DNA of 64,000 nt. It comes from CAZTTG01 sp964615935 (lineage in GTDB: Bacteria > Planctomycetota > UBA1135 > GCA-002686595). The stretch spans positions 13,072 through 77,071 of the forward strand of contig CAZTTG010000021.1 in assembly GCA_964615935.1 (NCBI GenBank), in the 5' to 3' direction. Shown one piece after another: positions 1 to 8,080 of the stretch (position 1 is its first letter; each line of letters begins with the position of its first letter). Both the position numbers and the translations under genes were made by a program. A model generated the notes under the pieces. It was given only the letters and a program-made list of their open reading frames with translations. It was not told where the DNA came from and made no database searches.

Positions 1-1
1 G

Positions 2-46
2 GCGCTGGGGTATTACTGGATGCGGCCGCTGCTCGATCGGGCCTGA
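2..46 (+). CDS. 3' end of an unidentified protein (partial)
   Basis: One frame stays open from the first bases to a TGA at 44-46 and encodes the tail ALGYYWMRPLLDRA. The aromatic and leucine-rich tail ending in a charged pair looks like real protein, but it is far too short to name. The rest of the gene lies before the window. The 293 bases that follow, up to the start at 340, are GC-rich and hold no gene that I can support. Confidence 0.3.
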   Translation, partial: ALGYYWMRPLLDRA

Positions 47-339
47 GCGTTCGGGGCGCGGGGGCCGAGCGGCCGCCGACTCGGGCGCCTGGGCGAGGTT
101 TCTCGCCCCCGAGCCGCAACCATCGAGGGTGGCGCGCATCCCCGGGTGGTGGGGCCTGGTGGATTCCCCGCGCGCCCGGGCCGCGGACTCCCCTCCTCCG
201 CCCGAGGCGGGCTCGGGCGGGCATCGCGCGGCCTGGAATGGACGGATCTCTCGAGCCGTGCGCTAATGGGACGCGCCGAGCCGGCCCCCCTGCACGGAGG
301 GGGTGTCTGGCATCCCCGCACCCGCGCTGGAGAAGCACC

Positions 340-3027
340 ATGACGCCGTCGGCACTCGAGCGATTCGGCCTCGTCGCCCTCTTCTCGTTCCTGCTGGCCT
401 TCGCCGGAGTGGCCGAGGCCCAGACGCCCTCCCTCCGGGCCAAGCAGCAGCGGGGCAAGCCCGTCTTCGAGAAGAGCCGGCGCCGCCTGACGCCCCGGCC
501 CCCCGCCTCGCGCGCGGCCCCCCCCGGTCCGGTGCACTCGGTCGCCGAGTGGGAGGAGTCCGAGGGCGTGATGACCCTGTGGTGGAACTGGGACCTCGTC
601 GACGAGCTGCAGCAGCGGGTTCACGTGTACATTCCGGTGGACGACCAGTCGGAGAAGGACTCCTGGACCAGCTACCTGGGCAACCACGGCGTCCCGATGG
701 CCAACGTCGAGTTCCTGACCATCCCCACCGACACCATCTACACCCGCGACTTCGGCCCCTGGTTCATCTGGGATGCCAATGACGATCTGGGGATCGTCAA
801 CTACACCTGCGGCTACGGCTACTGGGACGACCTCTTTCCCCAGCACTTCGCGGCCCGCTTCGGCATCGACTTCTACGAATCGGGCATCAATCACGTGGGA
901 GGCAACTGGTATCCCAACGCCTGGCAGACCGCCTTCTCCACCACCCTGGTCTACACCCAGAACGGGGACCAGACCATGGCGGAGACCGACGCGGCCATGC
1001 GGGACTACTACGGCATCGAGCGGTACAACACCGTGGTGGTGGCCCCCTGGACCATCGAGCACCACGACTGCTGGGGCAAGCCGGCCGATCCGGAGACCAT
1101 GCTGGTGGCGGAGTTCGCCGAGGATTCGGAGTACTACCCCTACGGAGAGCTGGTCAACGACCACTACGAGGCCCTGGAGAGCCCCTGGGGGCGGCCCTAC
1201 GAGATCATCCGCATGCCCATGTTCAAGATGAGCAGCGGCTGGCTCGAGTTCCGGCCCTACCTGAACGCGCTGATCTCCAACGAGGCCGTCTACGTGGCGA
1301 TCACCGGCCACCCCGACGATCAGATCGCGCTGGCGGTCTTCCAGCAGGCCTACCCGGGGTACGAGATCGTGGGCGTGGACCACGGGGGGACCGGCTTCAA
1401 CGACGCCCTGCACTGCCGTACCCGGAACTTCCACCGCCGCGACGCCATCCGCCTCCATCCCACGCCTCCGGGGGACACCGAGGACTCGCTCGCCGGCTAT
1501 CCGGTCACGGCCGAGGTCATCCCGCCCAAGGGCTGGGCCCTGCAGTCGGGCTACCCCAGGCTCCGCTGGTCCACCACCGGCGGCGCGCCCTTCAGCGATC
1601 TGGTCATGGCGGCCACGGGGGCGCCCGACGAGTACGGAGCCACCCTCCCCGCCCAGCCGCAGGGGACCGAGGTCTCCTTCTACGTCGAGGCCCTGGACGA
1701 CGGCGGGCGCCGCGCCCTCTACCCCATGGTGGCTCCCGACGGATTGATGTCCTTCGAGGTGCGAGCGGACCTGGAGGCCCCGGTCCTCTCGCGCCTCATC
1801 CCCACCCGCAGCGCCTCGGCCGGCCAGTGGCCGCCCGCCATCCGGACCCTGTGCAAGGACGACATGGCCGCTCCCCAGCTGCGGGTGGAGTGGGCCGTCA
1901 ACGGAGTGCCCCGCCGGCCGATCGATCTGAGCCGGGAGGAGCTGTGCTACTGGTACGAGGGCGAGCTGACCGGCGCCGCATCGGCGGGCGATCTGGTGAC
2001 CTACCGCCTGGTCGCGACCGACGGCGCGGCGGTCCCCAATGAGGCGGTGCTGCCCAGGAGGGGCGAGGTGTACTGCCCGGTGGTGGGACCCGGGAGCGTG
2101 GCCGTGGTCGACCTGAGCCAGCGGCCCTTCAGCGGGCCCGTCGTGATGGAGACCCTGGGCTCGCTGGGCATCCCCTGCACCCGCTACACCTCCTGGCCCG
2201 CGGACTGGGGCGAGCACGAGGTGTGGTTCATCCTGCTGGGAGTCTACGCCGACAACCACATCCTCACCGCGTCCCAGGCGAACGACGTGGTGGCCGCGCT
2301 CCAGGCCGGCGACCGCATCTACCTGGAGGGGAGCGACACCTGGTGCTACGACGACCAGAAGGACGTGCTGTGCCCGTGGTTCAAGGTCGATCCCATCTCC
2401 GACGGCGAGGACCTCGAGGGAGGCCTGGACGGTCAGGCCAGCACGATGGCCGCCGGCCTCCACCTCGAGTACGCCGGCACCAACGCCTACATGGACGAGA
2501 TCGGGGCCCTCGCCCCGGCCGAGGTGGTCTTCCGCTCGGGCTCGGACGACGCGCCCCGCGTGGTGGCCCACGATGGCTCGAGCTACCGGACCATCGCCAG
2601 CTCCTTCGCCCTGGGCGCCCTCCTGGAGGGCGCCTGGCCCGAGACCGGCAAGGAGGTGCTCCTGCGCTACATCGACTTCCTGGGGGTCGGCGGCGTCCAC
2701 CTGAAGGCCCTGGCCAGCGCCCGTCCGGGCACCGACGTCCCCATCCGGCTCGAGGGGACCCCGGGCCATGAGTACGTCCTCCTGGAAGCCTGGGCCGAGG
2801 ACTACCTCCAGGTACCCGGCTACGGCGTCCTGCGCCTGGCCAAGTCCGAGATGTCCATTCTCCGCCGCGGCACCATCCCGCCCTCGGGTGCGGTGCTGAC
2901 GCTGCTCCCCGTCCCCGCCGATCCGGCGCTGGTCGGCAGCGAGATCCACGTGCAGGCCGTGGTCGGCGCCTCGATCGCTCCCGGCCAGGCGGCGCTCACC
3001 AACCGGGACATCCTCACCATTCGCTAG
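340..3027 (+). CDS. Secreted agmatine/peptidyl-arginine deiminase-fold protein, paralogue 1
   Basis: The 895-residue protein starts at ATG 340, after a GGAGAA ribosome site. It has a signal peptide of about 28 residues (cleavage near AEA-Q). Residues ~60-385 match the PAD_porph/agmatine deiminase fold: R136-D137 in TRDFGPWF, G187-G188-N189 in GGNWYPN, H241-H242-D243 before WGK, and a nucleophile-type C359 in ALHCRTRN. These correspond to the Asp, His and Cys needed to hydrolyse a guanidinium group. A beta-sandwich region follows, then a domain with the motif IYLEGSDTWCYD (~640-760), then a C-terminal domain ending NRDILTIR that all three paralogues share. The substrate could be agmatine, free arginine or arginine in exported peptides. 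The signal peptide argues for action outside the cytoplasm, unlike ordinary AguA. The fold call is firm and the substrate is unknown. Confidence 0.85.
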   Translation: MTPSALERFGLVALFSFLLAFAGVAEAQTPSLRAKQQRGKPVFEKSRRRLTPRPPASRAAPPGPVHSVAEWEESEGVMTLWWNWDLVDELQQRVHVYIPVDDQSEKDSWTSYLGNHGVPMANVEFLTIPTDTIYTRDFGPWFIWDANDDLGIVNYTCGYGYWDDLFPQHFAARFGIDFYESGINHVGGNWYPNAWQTAFSTTLVYTQNGDQTMAETDAAMRDYYGIERYNTVVVAPWTIEHHDCWGKPADPETMLVAEFAEDSEYYPYGELVNDHYEALESPWGRPYEIIRMPMFKMSSGWLEFRPYLNALISNEAVYVAITGHPDDQIALAVFQQAYPGYEIVGVDHGGTGFNDALHCRTRNFHRRDAIRLHPTPPGDTEDSLAGYPVTAEVIPPKGWALQSGYPRLRWSTTGGAPFSDLVMAATGAPDEYGATLPAQPQGTEVSFYVEALDDGGRRALYPMVAPDGLMSFEVRADLEAPVLSRLIPTRSASAGQWPPAIRTLCKDDMAAPQLRVEWAVNGVPRRPIDLSREELCYWYEGELTGAASAGDLVTYRLVATDGAAVPNEAVLPRRGEVYCPVVGPGSVAVVDLSQRPFSGPVVMETLGSLGIPCTRYTSWPADWGEHEVWFILLGVYADNHILTASQANDVVAALQAGDRIYLEGSDTWCYDDQKDVLCPWFKVDPISDGEDLEGGLDGQASTMAAGLHLEYAGTNAYMDEIGALAPAEVVFRSGSDDAPRVVAHDGSSYRTIASSFALGALLEGAWPETGKEVLLRYIDFLGVGGVHLKALASARPGTDVPIRLEGTPGHEYVLLEAWAEDYLQVPGYGVLRLAKSEMSILRRGTIPPSGAVLTLLPVPADPALVGSEIHVQAVVGASIAPGQAALTNRDILTIR

Positions 3028-3194
3028 AGCCCCTCGTCCCGGATGGGCGGCCGCCCGTCACGCCTGGGCGACGGCCGTCACGATCCCCTGCGGCGATCCC
3101 CCTCCTCGGGTATGCTCGGGTGTGGACATCCGGGATGCCCTGAACGCGTCGCCGACGGGCGAGGCGGGCAGGGCCATCGACGAAGGGGTAGCAC

Positions 3195-5876
3195 ATGAAG
3201 CCGATCTCCAGCATGACGACGGCCTGCCTGACGGCGGGACTGGCCCTCCTCCTCCTCGGTCAGGAGGCCCTGGGCCAGACGCCCTCACTTCGAGACAAGC
3301 AGGCGAAGCAGAAGCCCCTTCCGGGGGACGTCCGGCCCTTCCTTCCGCCGCCGGAGGCCGGCAGCATCCCGCCGCCCGGACCGGTCCACTCGATCGCGGA
3401 GTGGGAGGAGTCCGAGGGCGTGCTCACCCTGTGGTGGAACTGGGACCTCGTCGATCGCCTGCAGGAGCAGAACCAGGTCTACATCCCGGTGGACAACCAG
3501 TCCCAGGTGGACTCCTGGATCAACTACCTGGGCAACCATGGCGTCCCCATGGGGAACGTTCACTTCCTGAGCATCCCCACCGACACCATCTGGACCCGCG
3601 ACTACGGGCCCTTCTTCGTATGGGACGCCAACGACGATCTGGGCATCATCGACTACAACTACCGCTTCGACCCCAAGGACAACCTCTTCCCGTCCCGCTT
3701 CGCGGCGCGCTTCGGCATCGACTACTACGATTCGGGGATCGAGCACGTCGGCGGCAACTGGTACCCCAACGGATACAGCACCGCCTTCACCACCACGCTG
3801 ATCTACTTCGACAACCGGCACATGACCCGGCCGGAGATCGAGGGAGTGCTGAGCGACTACTGGGGCATCGAGCGCTACAAGCCGGTCTACCTGGCACCCG
3901 GTGACCTGGGCCACCACGACACCTGGGGGAAGCCCTCGGACCCGGAGACCCTGCTGCTGGGCCAGTTCCCCGAGAGCGCCTCGCAGTACCCCTACGCGGA
4001 GCACATCCGGGAGCACTACGAGACCCTGGAGAGCCCCTGGGGACGGCCCTACCAGATCCTGCGCATCCCCATGTTCAAGATGAACAGCGGCTGGTACGAG
4101 TTCCGCCCCTATCTGAACGCGCTGCTCTCGAACGAGAGGGTCTTCGTTCCGATCACCTACCACCCCGACGACCAGGTGGCGCTGGGGATCTTCCAGGATG
4201 CCTTCCCGGGGTACGAGATCGTGGGCGTCGATCACATGGGCTGCGGTCACAACGACGCGCTGCACTGCCGCACCCGCAACTTCGTGCGGCGCGACCCCAT
4301 CCGCATCTACCCAATGCCTCCGGGGGACACCGAGGGCGCGTTCCTGGGCCACCCGGTCACGGCCGAGGTCATCCCGCCCAAAGGCTGGAACCTCCAGTCC
4401 GGCTACCCCAAGCTCCGCTGGTCCACCACCGGCGGCGCGCCCTTCAGCGAGCTGATCATGGCGGCGACGGCAACGCCCGACGAGTACGGCGCCACCCTCC
4501 CCGCCCAGCCGCAGGGGACCGAGGTCTCCTTCTACATCGAGGCGCTGGACGATGGCGGGCGCAGCGCCCTCTACCCGATGGTGGCTCCCGACGGGCTGAT
4601 GTCCTTCCGGGTCCGCCCGGACCGGGCGGCCCCGGTCCTCTCGCGCTTCGCCCCCACCCGGAGCGTCTCGGCGAGCCAGTGGCCGCCCTCGATCCGGACC
4701 CTGTGCAAGGACGACATGACCACGCCCGAGGTGCGCGTGGAGTGGTCGCTCAACGGAGTGCCCCGCCCGCCGGTCGACCTGAGCCGCGAAGAGCTGTGCT
4801 ACTGGTACTCGGGCGAGCTGACCGGCGCCGCCTCGGCGGGAGACCTCGTGCGCTACCGCCTGATGGCGTCCGACGGGTCGGCGGCCGGCAACCAGTCGCT
4901 GTTGCCCCGGAAGGGCGAGGTGTGCTGCCCGGTGTCGGGCTCCGGGAGCGTGGCCGTGGTCGACCTGAGCCTTCGACCCGTCAGCGGTCCCTTCCTCGCG
5001 GAGACCCTGGACTCCCTGGGGATCCCCTGCACGCGCTACACCTCCTGGCCCGCGGACTGGGGCGAGCACGAGGTGTGGTTCATCCTCCTGGGCATCTACC
5101 CCGACAACCACATCCTGACCGCGCCCCAGGCGAACGAGGTGGTGGCCGCGCTGCAGGCCGGAGACCGCATCTACCTGGAGGGAGGCGACGCCTGGTGCTA
5201 CGACGCCCAGAAGGACGTGATCGGCCCCTGGTTCGGAGTGGGCGCCAAGGCCGACGGCGGTTCCCTCAAGACCGTTGATGGCCTGCCCGGAACCCTGGCC
5301 GAGGGCCTCGAGCTCGACTACGCCGGGCCGAACCTCAAGCTCGACACGATCGATCCCGTTCCGCCGGCCCTGAAGGCCTTCTCCACGGGAGGCAAGCAGG
5401 TGGGTCGGGTGGTGACGAACGACCTCCCCCGTTACCGCACGATCGCGAGCTCCTTCGCGGTCGGAGCCCTGATCGACGGCGACTGGCCCTCGACCCGCAA
5501 GGAGCTCGTCGTTCGCTACCTCGACTTCCTGGGGGTGGGCGGCGTTGAGCTGAAGGCTCTGGGCGAAGCCGTCCCCGGCGCCGAGGTGATCCTCCGCCTC
5601 GAGGGCACGCCCGGCGATGCCTACATCGTGATGGGCTCCTGGGCGGAGGACTACGTCCACGTTCCCGGCTACGGCACCCTGCGCCTCGATGCGTCTTACA
5701 TGTTCGTTCCCGGCCGAGGGGTCATCCCCCGCTCCGGCCTGGTCGAGGTGCCGCTGCCCATCTCCAGCGATCCGGCTCGCCAGGGGTGCGAGATCCACCT
5801 GCAGGCCGTCATGGGAAGCCAGATCCAGCCGGGCCTGGCGAGCTTCACCAACCGCGACATCCTGACGATCCGGTAG
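3195..5876 (+). CDS. Secreted agmatine/peptidyl-arginine deiminase-fold protein, paralogue 2
   Basis: The 893-residue tandem paralogue has the same domain order as the gene at 340. It has a signal peptide (MKPISSMTTACLTAGLALLL, cleavage near ALG-Q), a deiminase domain with R135-D136, G186-G187-N188, H240-H241-D242 and C358 (ALHCRTRN), the IYLEGGDAWCYD domain and the terminal NRDILTIR. Identity to paralogue 1 looks highest just after the catalytic Cys, around residues 385-480, where most positions are unchanged. That suggests recent duplication or gene conversion. A TATGCT hexamer at 3111-3116 is a possible -10 element. A short palindrome, AGGAGGCGCCTCCT, overlaps the stop codon (5875-5888); it has no U-tract and is only a weak terminator candidate. 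Confidence 0.85.
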   Translation: MKPISSMTTACLTAGLALLLLGQEALGQTPSLRDKQAKQKPLPGDVRPFLPPPEAGSIPPPGPVHSIAEWEESEGVLTLWWNWDLVDRLQEQNQVYIPVDNQSQVDSWINYLGNHGVPMGNVHFLSIPTDTIWTRDYGPFFVWDANDDLGIIDYNYRFDPKDNLFPSRFAARFGIDYYDSGIEHVGGNWYPNGYSTAFTTTLIYFDNRHMTRPEIEGVLSDYWGIERYKPVYLAPGDLGHHDTWGKPSDPETLLLGQFPESASQYPYAEHIREHYETLESPWGRPYQILRIPMFKMNSGWYEFRPYLNALLSNERVFVPITYHPDDQVALGIFQDAFPGYEIVGVDHMGCGHNDALHCRTRNFVRRDPIRIYPMPPGDTEGAFLGHPVTAEVIPPKGWNLQSGYPKLRWSTTGGAPFSELIMAATATPDEYGATLPAQPQGTEVSFYIEALDDGGRSALYPMVAPDGLMSFRVRPDRAAPVLSRFAPTRSVSASQWPPSIRTLCKDDMTTPEVRVEWSLNGVPRPPVDLSREELCYWYSGELTGAASAGDLVRYRLMASDGSAAGNQSLLPRKGEVCCPVSGSGSVAVVDLSLRPVSGPFLAETLDSLGIPCTRYTSWPADWGEHEVWFILLGIYPDNHILTAPQANEVVAALQAGDRIYLEGGDAWCYDAQKDVIGPWFGVGAKADGGSLKTVDGLPGTLAEGLELDYAGPNLKLDTIDPVPPALKAFSTGGKQVGRVVTNDLPRYRTIASSFAVGALIDGDWPSTRKELVVRYLDFLGVGGVELKALGEAVPGAEVILRLEGTPGDAYIVMGSWAEDYVHVPGYGTLRLDASYMFVPGRGVIPRSGLVEVPLPISSDPARQGCEIHLQAVMGSQIQPGLASFTNRDILTIR

Positions 5877-5989
5877 GAGGCGCCTCCTCTGAAGCTCACC
5901 GACGGTCGCAGGTCTCCGGCACGACCCTCGACGGCGAGGGCTCGTCGCTTCTCTGCCCGGGCCCAGGTGCAGGACGGACGCCGGACGGC

Positions 5990-7111
5990 ATGAAGGACCG
6001 CCTTTCCCTGAGGGGCCACGCCCTCGCGGTCCTGATCATGACCGCCCTGACCGTGCTCTGGTCGGTCACCGAGAGCTGGTACTACAACGTCCACTGGTCG
6101 GCGGCGGGGGAGTTCGGCGCCGAGATCTCCTGGGGATTCGAGATCCTCTGGGGTCTGATCCTCTGGTGCCCCTGGGTCCTCCTGACGCCGGTCATGCTGG
6201 CCTTCTGCCACCGGTTCCCCATCGCCCGGGAGAACCTGGCGTGGGCGGTCGGCCTGCACCTCCTCGCGTGCCCGGTCTTCGGATTGCTCAAGACGTTGAT
6301 CGAGTCCTCCCTCCTGAGGTACTCCCTCGACTACCCCGTGTCCATGGTGAGCGGCGGCTCCCTGGCCTTCGCCTCGCTGACGTACCTGTTCTTCCCCGCC
6401 GCCCACAGCGGGATCTTCCACGTCAGGCGCCTCCGCGATCGGGAGCTGAGGGCCAGGCGGCTCGAGGCCCAGCTCGCACAGGCCCGGCTCGAGAGCCTGA
6501 AGATGCCGCTGCGGCCGCACTTCCTCTTCAACACCCTGCACGCCATCTCGACCCTGGTGCACCTCGATTCCCATGCCGCGGACAGGATGATCTCGCGGCT
6601 GAGCTCGCTGCTGCGCCTGTCCCTCGAGAACATCGACCGCCAGGAGGTCTCGCTGCAACAGGAGCTCGAGTTCCTGGATCGCTACCTCGACATCGAGAAG
6701 ATGCGGTTCGGGGATCGCCTGGCCGTCGACCTGGACATCGATGAGGAATCCCGGAGCGCCAGGGTGCCGAACTTTCTCCTCCAGCCCATCGTCGAGAACG
6801 CGGTGAAGCACGGGGTCGGTCGCCTGCCGTCGGCCGGCCACATCACCCTGCGCACCTACAGGCTGGACGGCAAGCTCCACATCGACGTATGCGACAACGG
6901 GCCGGGGGCGTCCCGCGATCAGCTGACTGGGGGCGCCGGGATCGGCCTGAAGAACACCCGAGCTCGGCTGGAGCAGCTCTACGGGCCCCAGGGGGAAATG
7001 GAGTTCGCGACCTCCGAGGAGGGCGGCATGATGGTGAGGCTCTCGCTGCCGATGCGCACCGAACCGATCGATTCCGGTGGAGACTCCGAGGAGGACTCGG
7101 TTGAGCAGTAG
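5990..7111 (+). CDS. LytS/YehU-type sensor histidine kinase
   Basis: The 373-residue membrane kinase has about four transmembrane helices in residues 8-130 with short loops, then a coiled linker and a His_kinase (PF06580) catalytic region. The phosphoacceptor H177 lies in PHFLFNTLHAI. The ATPase part shows the N-box PIVENAVKHG and the glycine motifs DNGPG and GAGIGLKNT. It has no large extracytoplasmic sensor domain, so the signal is probably sensed within or near the membrane. The response-regulator gene overlaps its 3' end, so the two should be co-translated as a pair. The start at ATG 5990 was chosen because it places the first helix near the N-terminus; its ribosome site is weak. Confidence 0.9.
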   Translation: MKDRLSLRGHALAVLIMTALTVLWSVTESWYYNVHWSAAGEFGAEISWGFEILWGLILWCPWVLLTPVMLAFCHRFPIARENLAWAVGLHLLACPVFGLLKTLIESSLLRYSLDYPVSMVSGGSLAFASLTYLFFPAAHSGIFHVRRLRDRELRARRLEAQLAQARLESLKMPLRPHFLFNTLHAISTLVHLDSHAADRMISRLSSLLRLSLENIDRQEVSLQQELEFLDRYLDIEKMRFGDRLAVDLDIDEESRSARVPNFLLQPIVENAVKHGVGRLPSAGHITLRTYRLDGKLHIDVCDNGPGASRDQLTGGAGIGLKNTRARLEQLYGPQGEMEFATSEEGGMMVRLSLPMRTEPIDSGGDSEEDSVEQ

Positions 7112-7871
7112 GATCCGCACCATCGTCGTGGACGACGAGCCCCTGCCCCGCCGGAAGATCCGCATGCTCCTCGAGGACGAGTCGGACTTCGAGATCGTGT
7201 GCGAATGCCAGAACGGGGAGGAGGCCGTCGAGGCCATCGATTCCCTGGACCCGCAGCTGGTGTTCCTCGACATCCAGATGCCGGGCATCAACGGCTTCGA
7301 GGTGCTCAGGCGGATCGCCACCCCGATGCCGCTGACGGTCTTCGTTACCGCCTTCGACCAGTACGCCGTCCGCGCCTTCGAGGTGCGGGCCCTCGACTAC
7401 CTCCTGAAGCCCTTCGATCGGGAGCGCTTCGTCGAGACGCTCGAGCGCGTGAGGTCGACGTTGCGCTCCGGAGGCGCTGCCGCCATCCGCGAGAACCTCC
7501 GAGGCCTCCTGGAGGAGATGCAGGGCGCGCCGAGGGAGCTGGACCGCATCGTGGTGAAGTCCGCGGGGCGGACCTTCTTCCTGTCGGCGGACGAGATCGA
7601 CTGGGTCGAGGCGGCCGGCAACTACATCCGCATCCACGCGGGCGCCGAGGTCCACCTCATGCGCGGCACCATGGGCAGCGTGGATGGCGAGCTCTCGGGC
7701 CTGCGGTTCATGCGGGTGCACCGCTCGGCCATCGTCAACCCGGAGAGGATCCGGGAGCTGCGCCCCACCCCGCAGGGCGAGCACGAGATCCTGCTCCGCA
7801 GCGGGGAGGCGATTCCCCTGAGCCGGAAGCAGCGAGCGGCCCTGGAGGAGAGGCTGGGCAAGCCCCTCTGA
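7101..7871 (+). CDS. LytR/AlgR-type response regulator with LytTR DNA-binding domain
   Basis: The 256-residue regulator has a receiver domain at residues ~5-115 with acidic pocket residues DDE and phosphoacceptor D57 in LVFLDIQMPG, followed by K in LLKPFD. A LytTR domain covers ~155-250 (IDWVEAAGNYIRIH, FMRVHRSAIVN). The start is taken as TTG 7101 because GAGGAGG lies six bases upstream; GTG 7077 is in frame but has no ribosome site. The gene overlaps the kinase stop codon. It lies 209 bases before deiminase paralogue 3, and its kinase follows paralogue 2, so these secreted enzymes are plausible targets. I found no convincing pair of LytTR repeats upstream of them. Confidence 0.9.
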   Translation: MSSRIRTIVVDDEPLPRRKIRMLLEDESDFEIVCECQNGEEAVEAIDSLDPQLVFLDIQMPGINGFEVLRRIATPMPLTVFVTAFDQYAVRAFEVRALDYLLKPFDRERFVETLERVRSTLRSGGAAAIRENLRGLLEEMQGAPRELDRIVVKSAGRTFFLSADEIDWVEAAGNYIRIHAGAEVHLMRGTMGSVDGELSGLRFMRVHRSAIVNPERIRELRPTPQGEHEILLRSGEAIPLSRKQRAALEERLGKPL

Positions 7872-8080
7872 GGCCGGGGCGCGCACATCGCTGTCCCCGG
7901 GTCCCTCGCCCGGCCGGAATTCGTCACGCTCGAGGCGCCGTTCGCGACTTCGGGCCGGCGGCCGTCACGGGGTGCCTCCCGATCCGCGCCCACCGGATAG
8001 GGTCGGTAGTGGACGGAGAGACCGCTAGCTCCCCCGGCCGCGGGCCGACCCGGGGAGCGTCTCCAGCGACGGGAAGCACG

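Noticed and set aside
13..2949. Very long open frame antisense to the first deiminase gene
   Set aside because: It is the mirror of GC-rich codons on the other strand: Gly/Val/Asp/His-rich text without domains or start signals. The same pattern recurs opposite most large genes (for example 3285-5798, 8231-10564, 17590-20754, 24972-27152).
3040..3060. Palindrome GGGCGGCCGCCC after the first deiminase gene as a terminator
   Set aside because: It has no loop and no U-tract, and such GC palindromes are common by chance in this DNA.
7872..8080. LytTR binding repeats before deiminase paralogue 3
   Set aside because: I looked for two nine-base direct repeats ten to thirteen bases apart and found no pair that was convincing.
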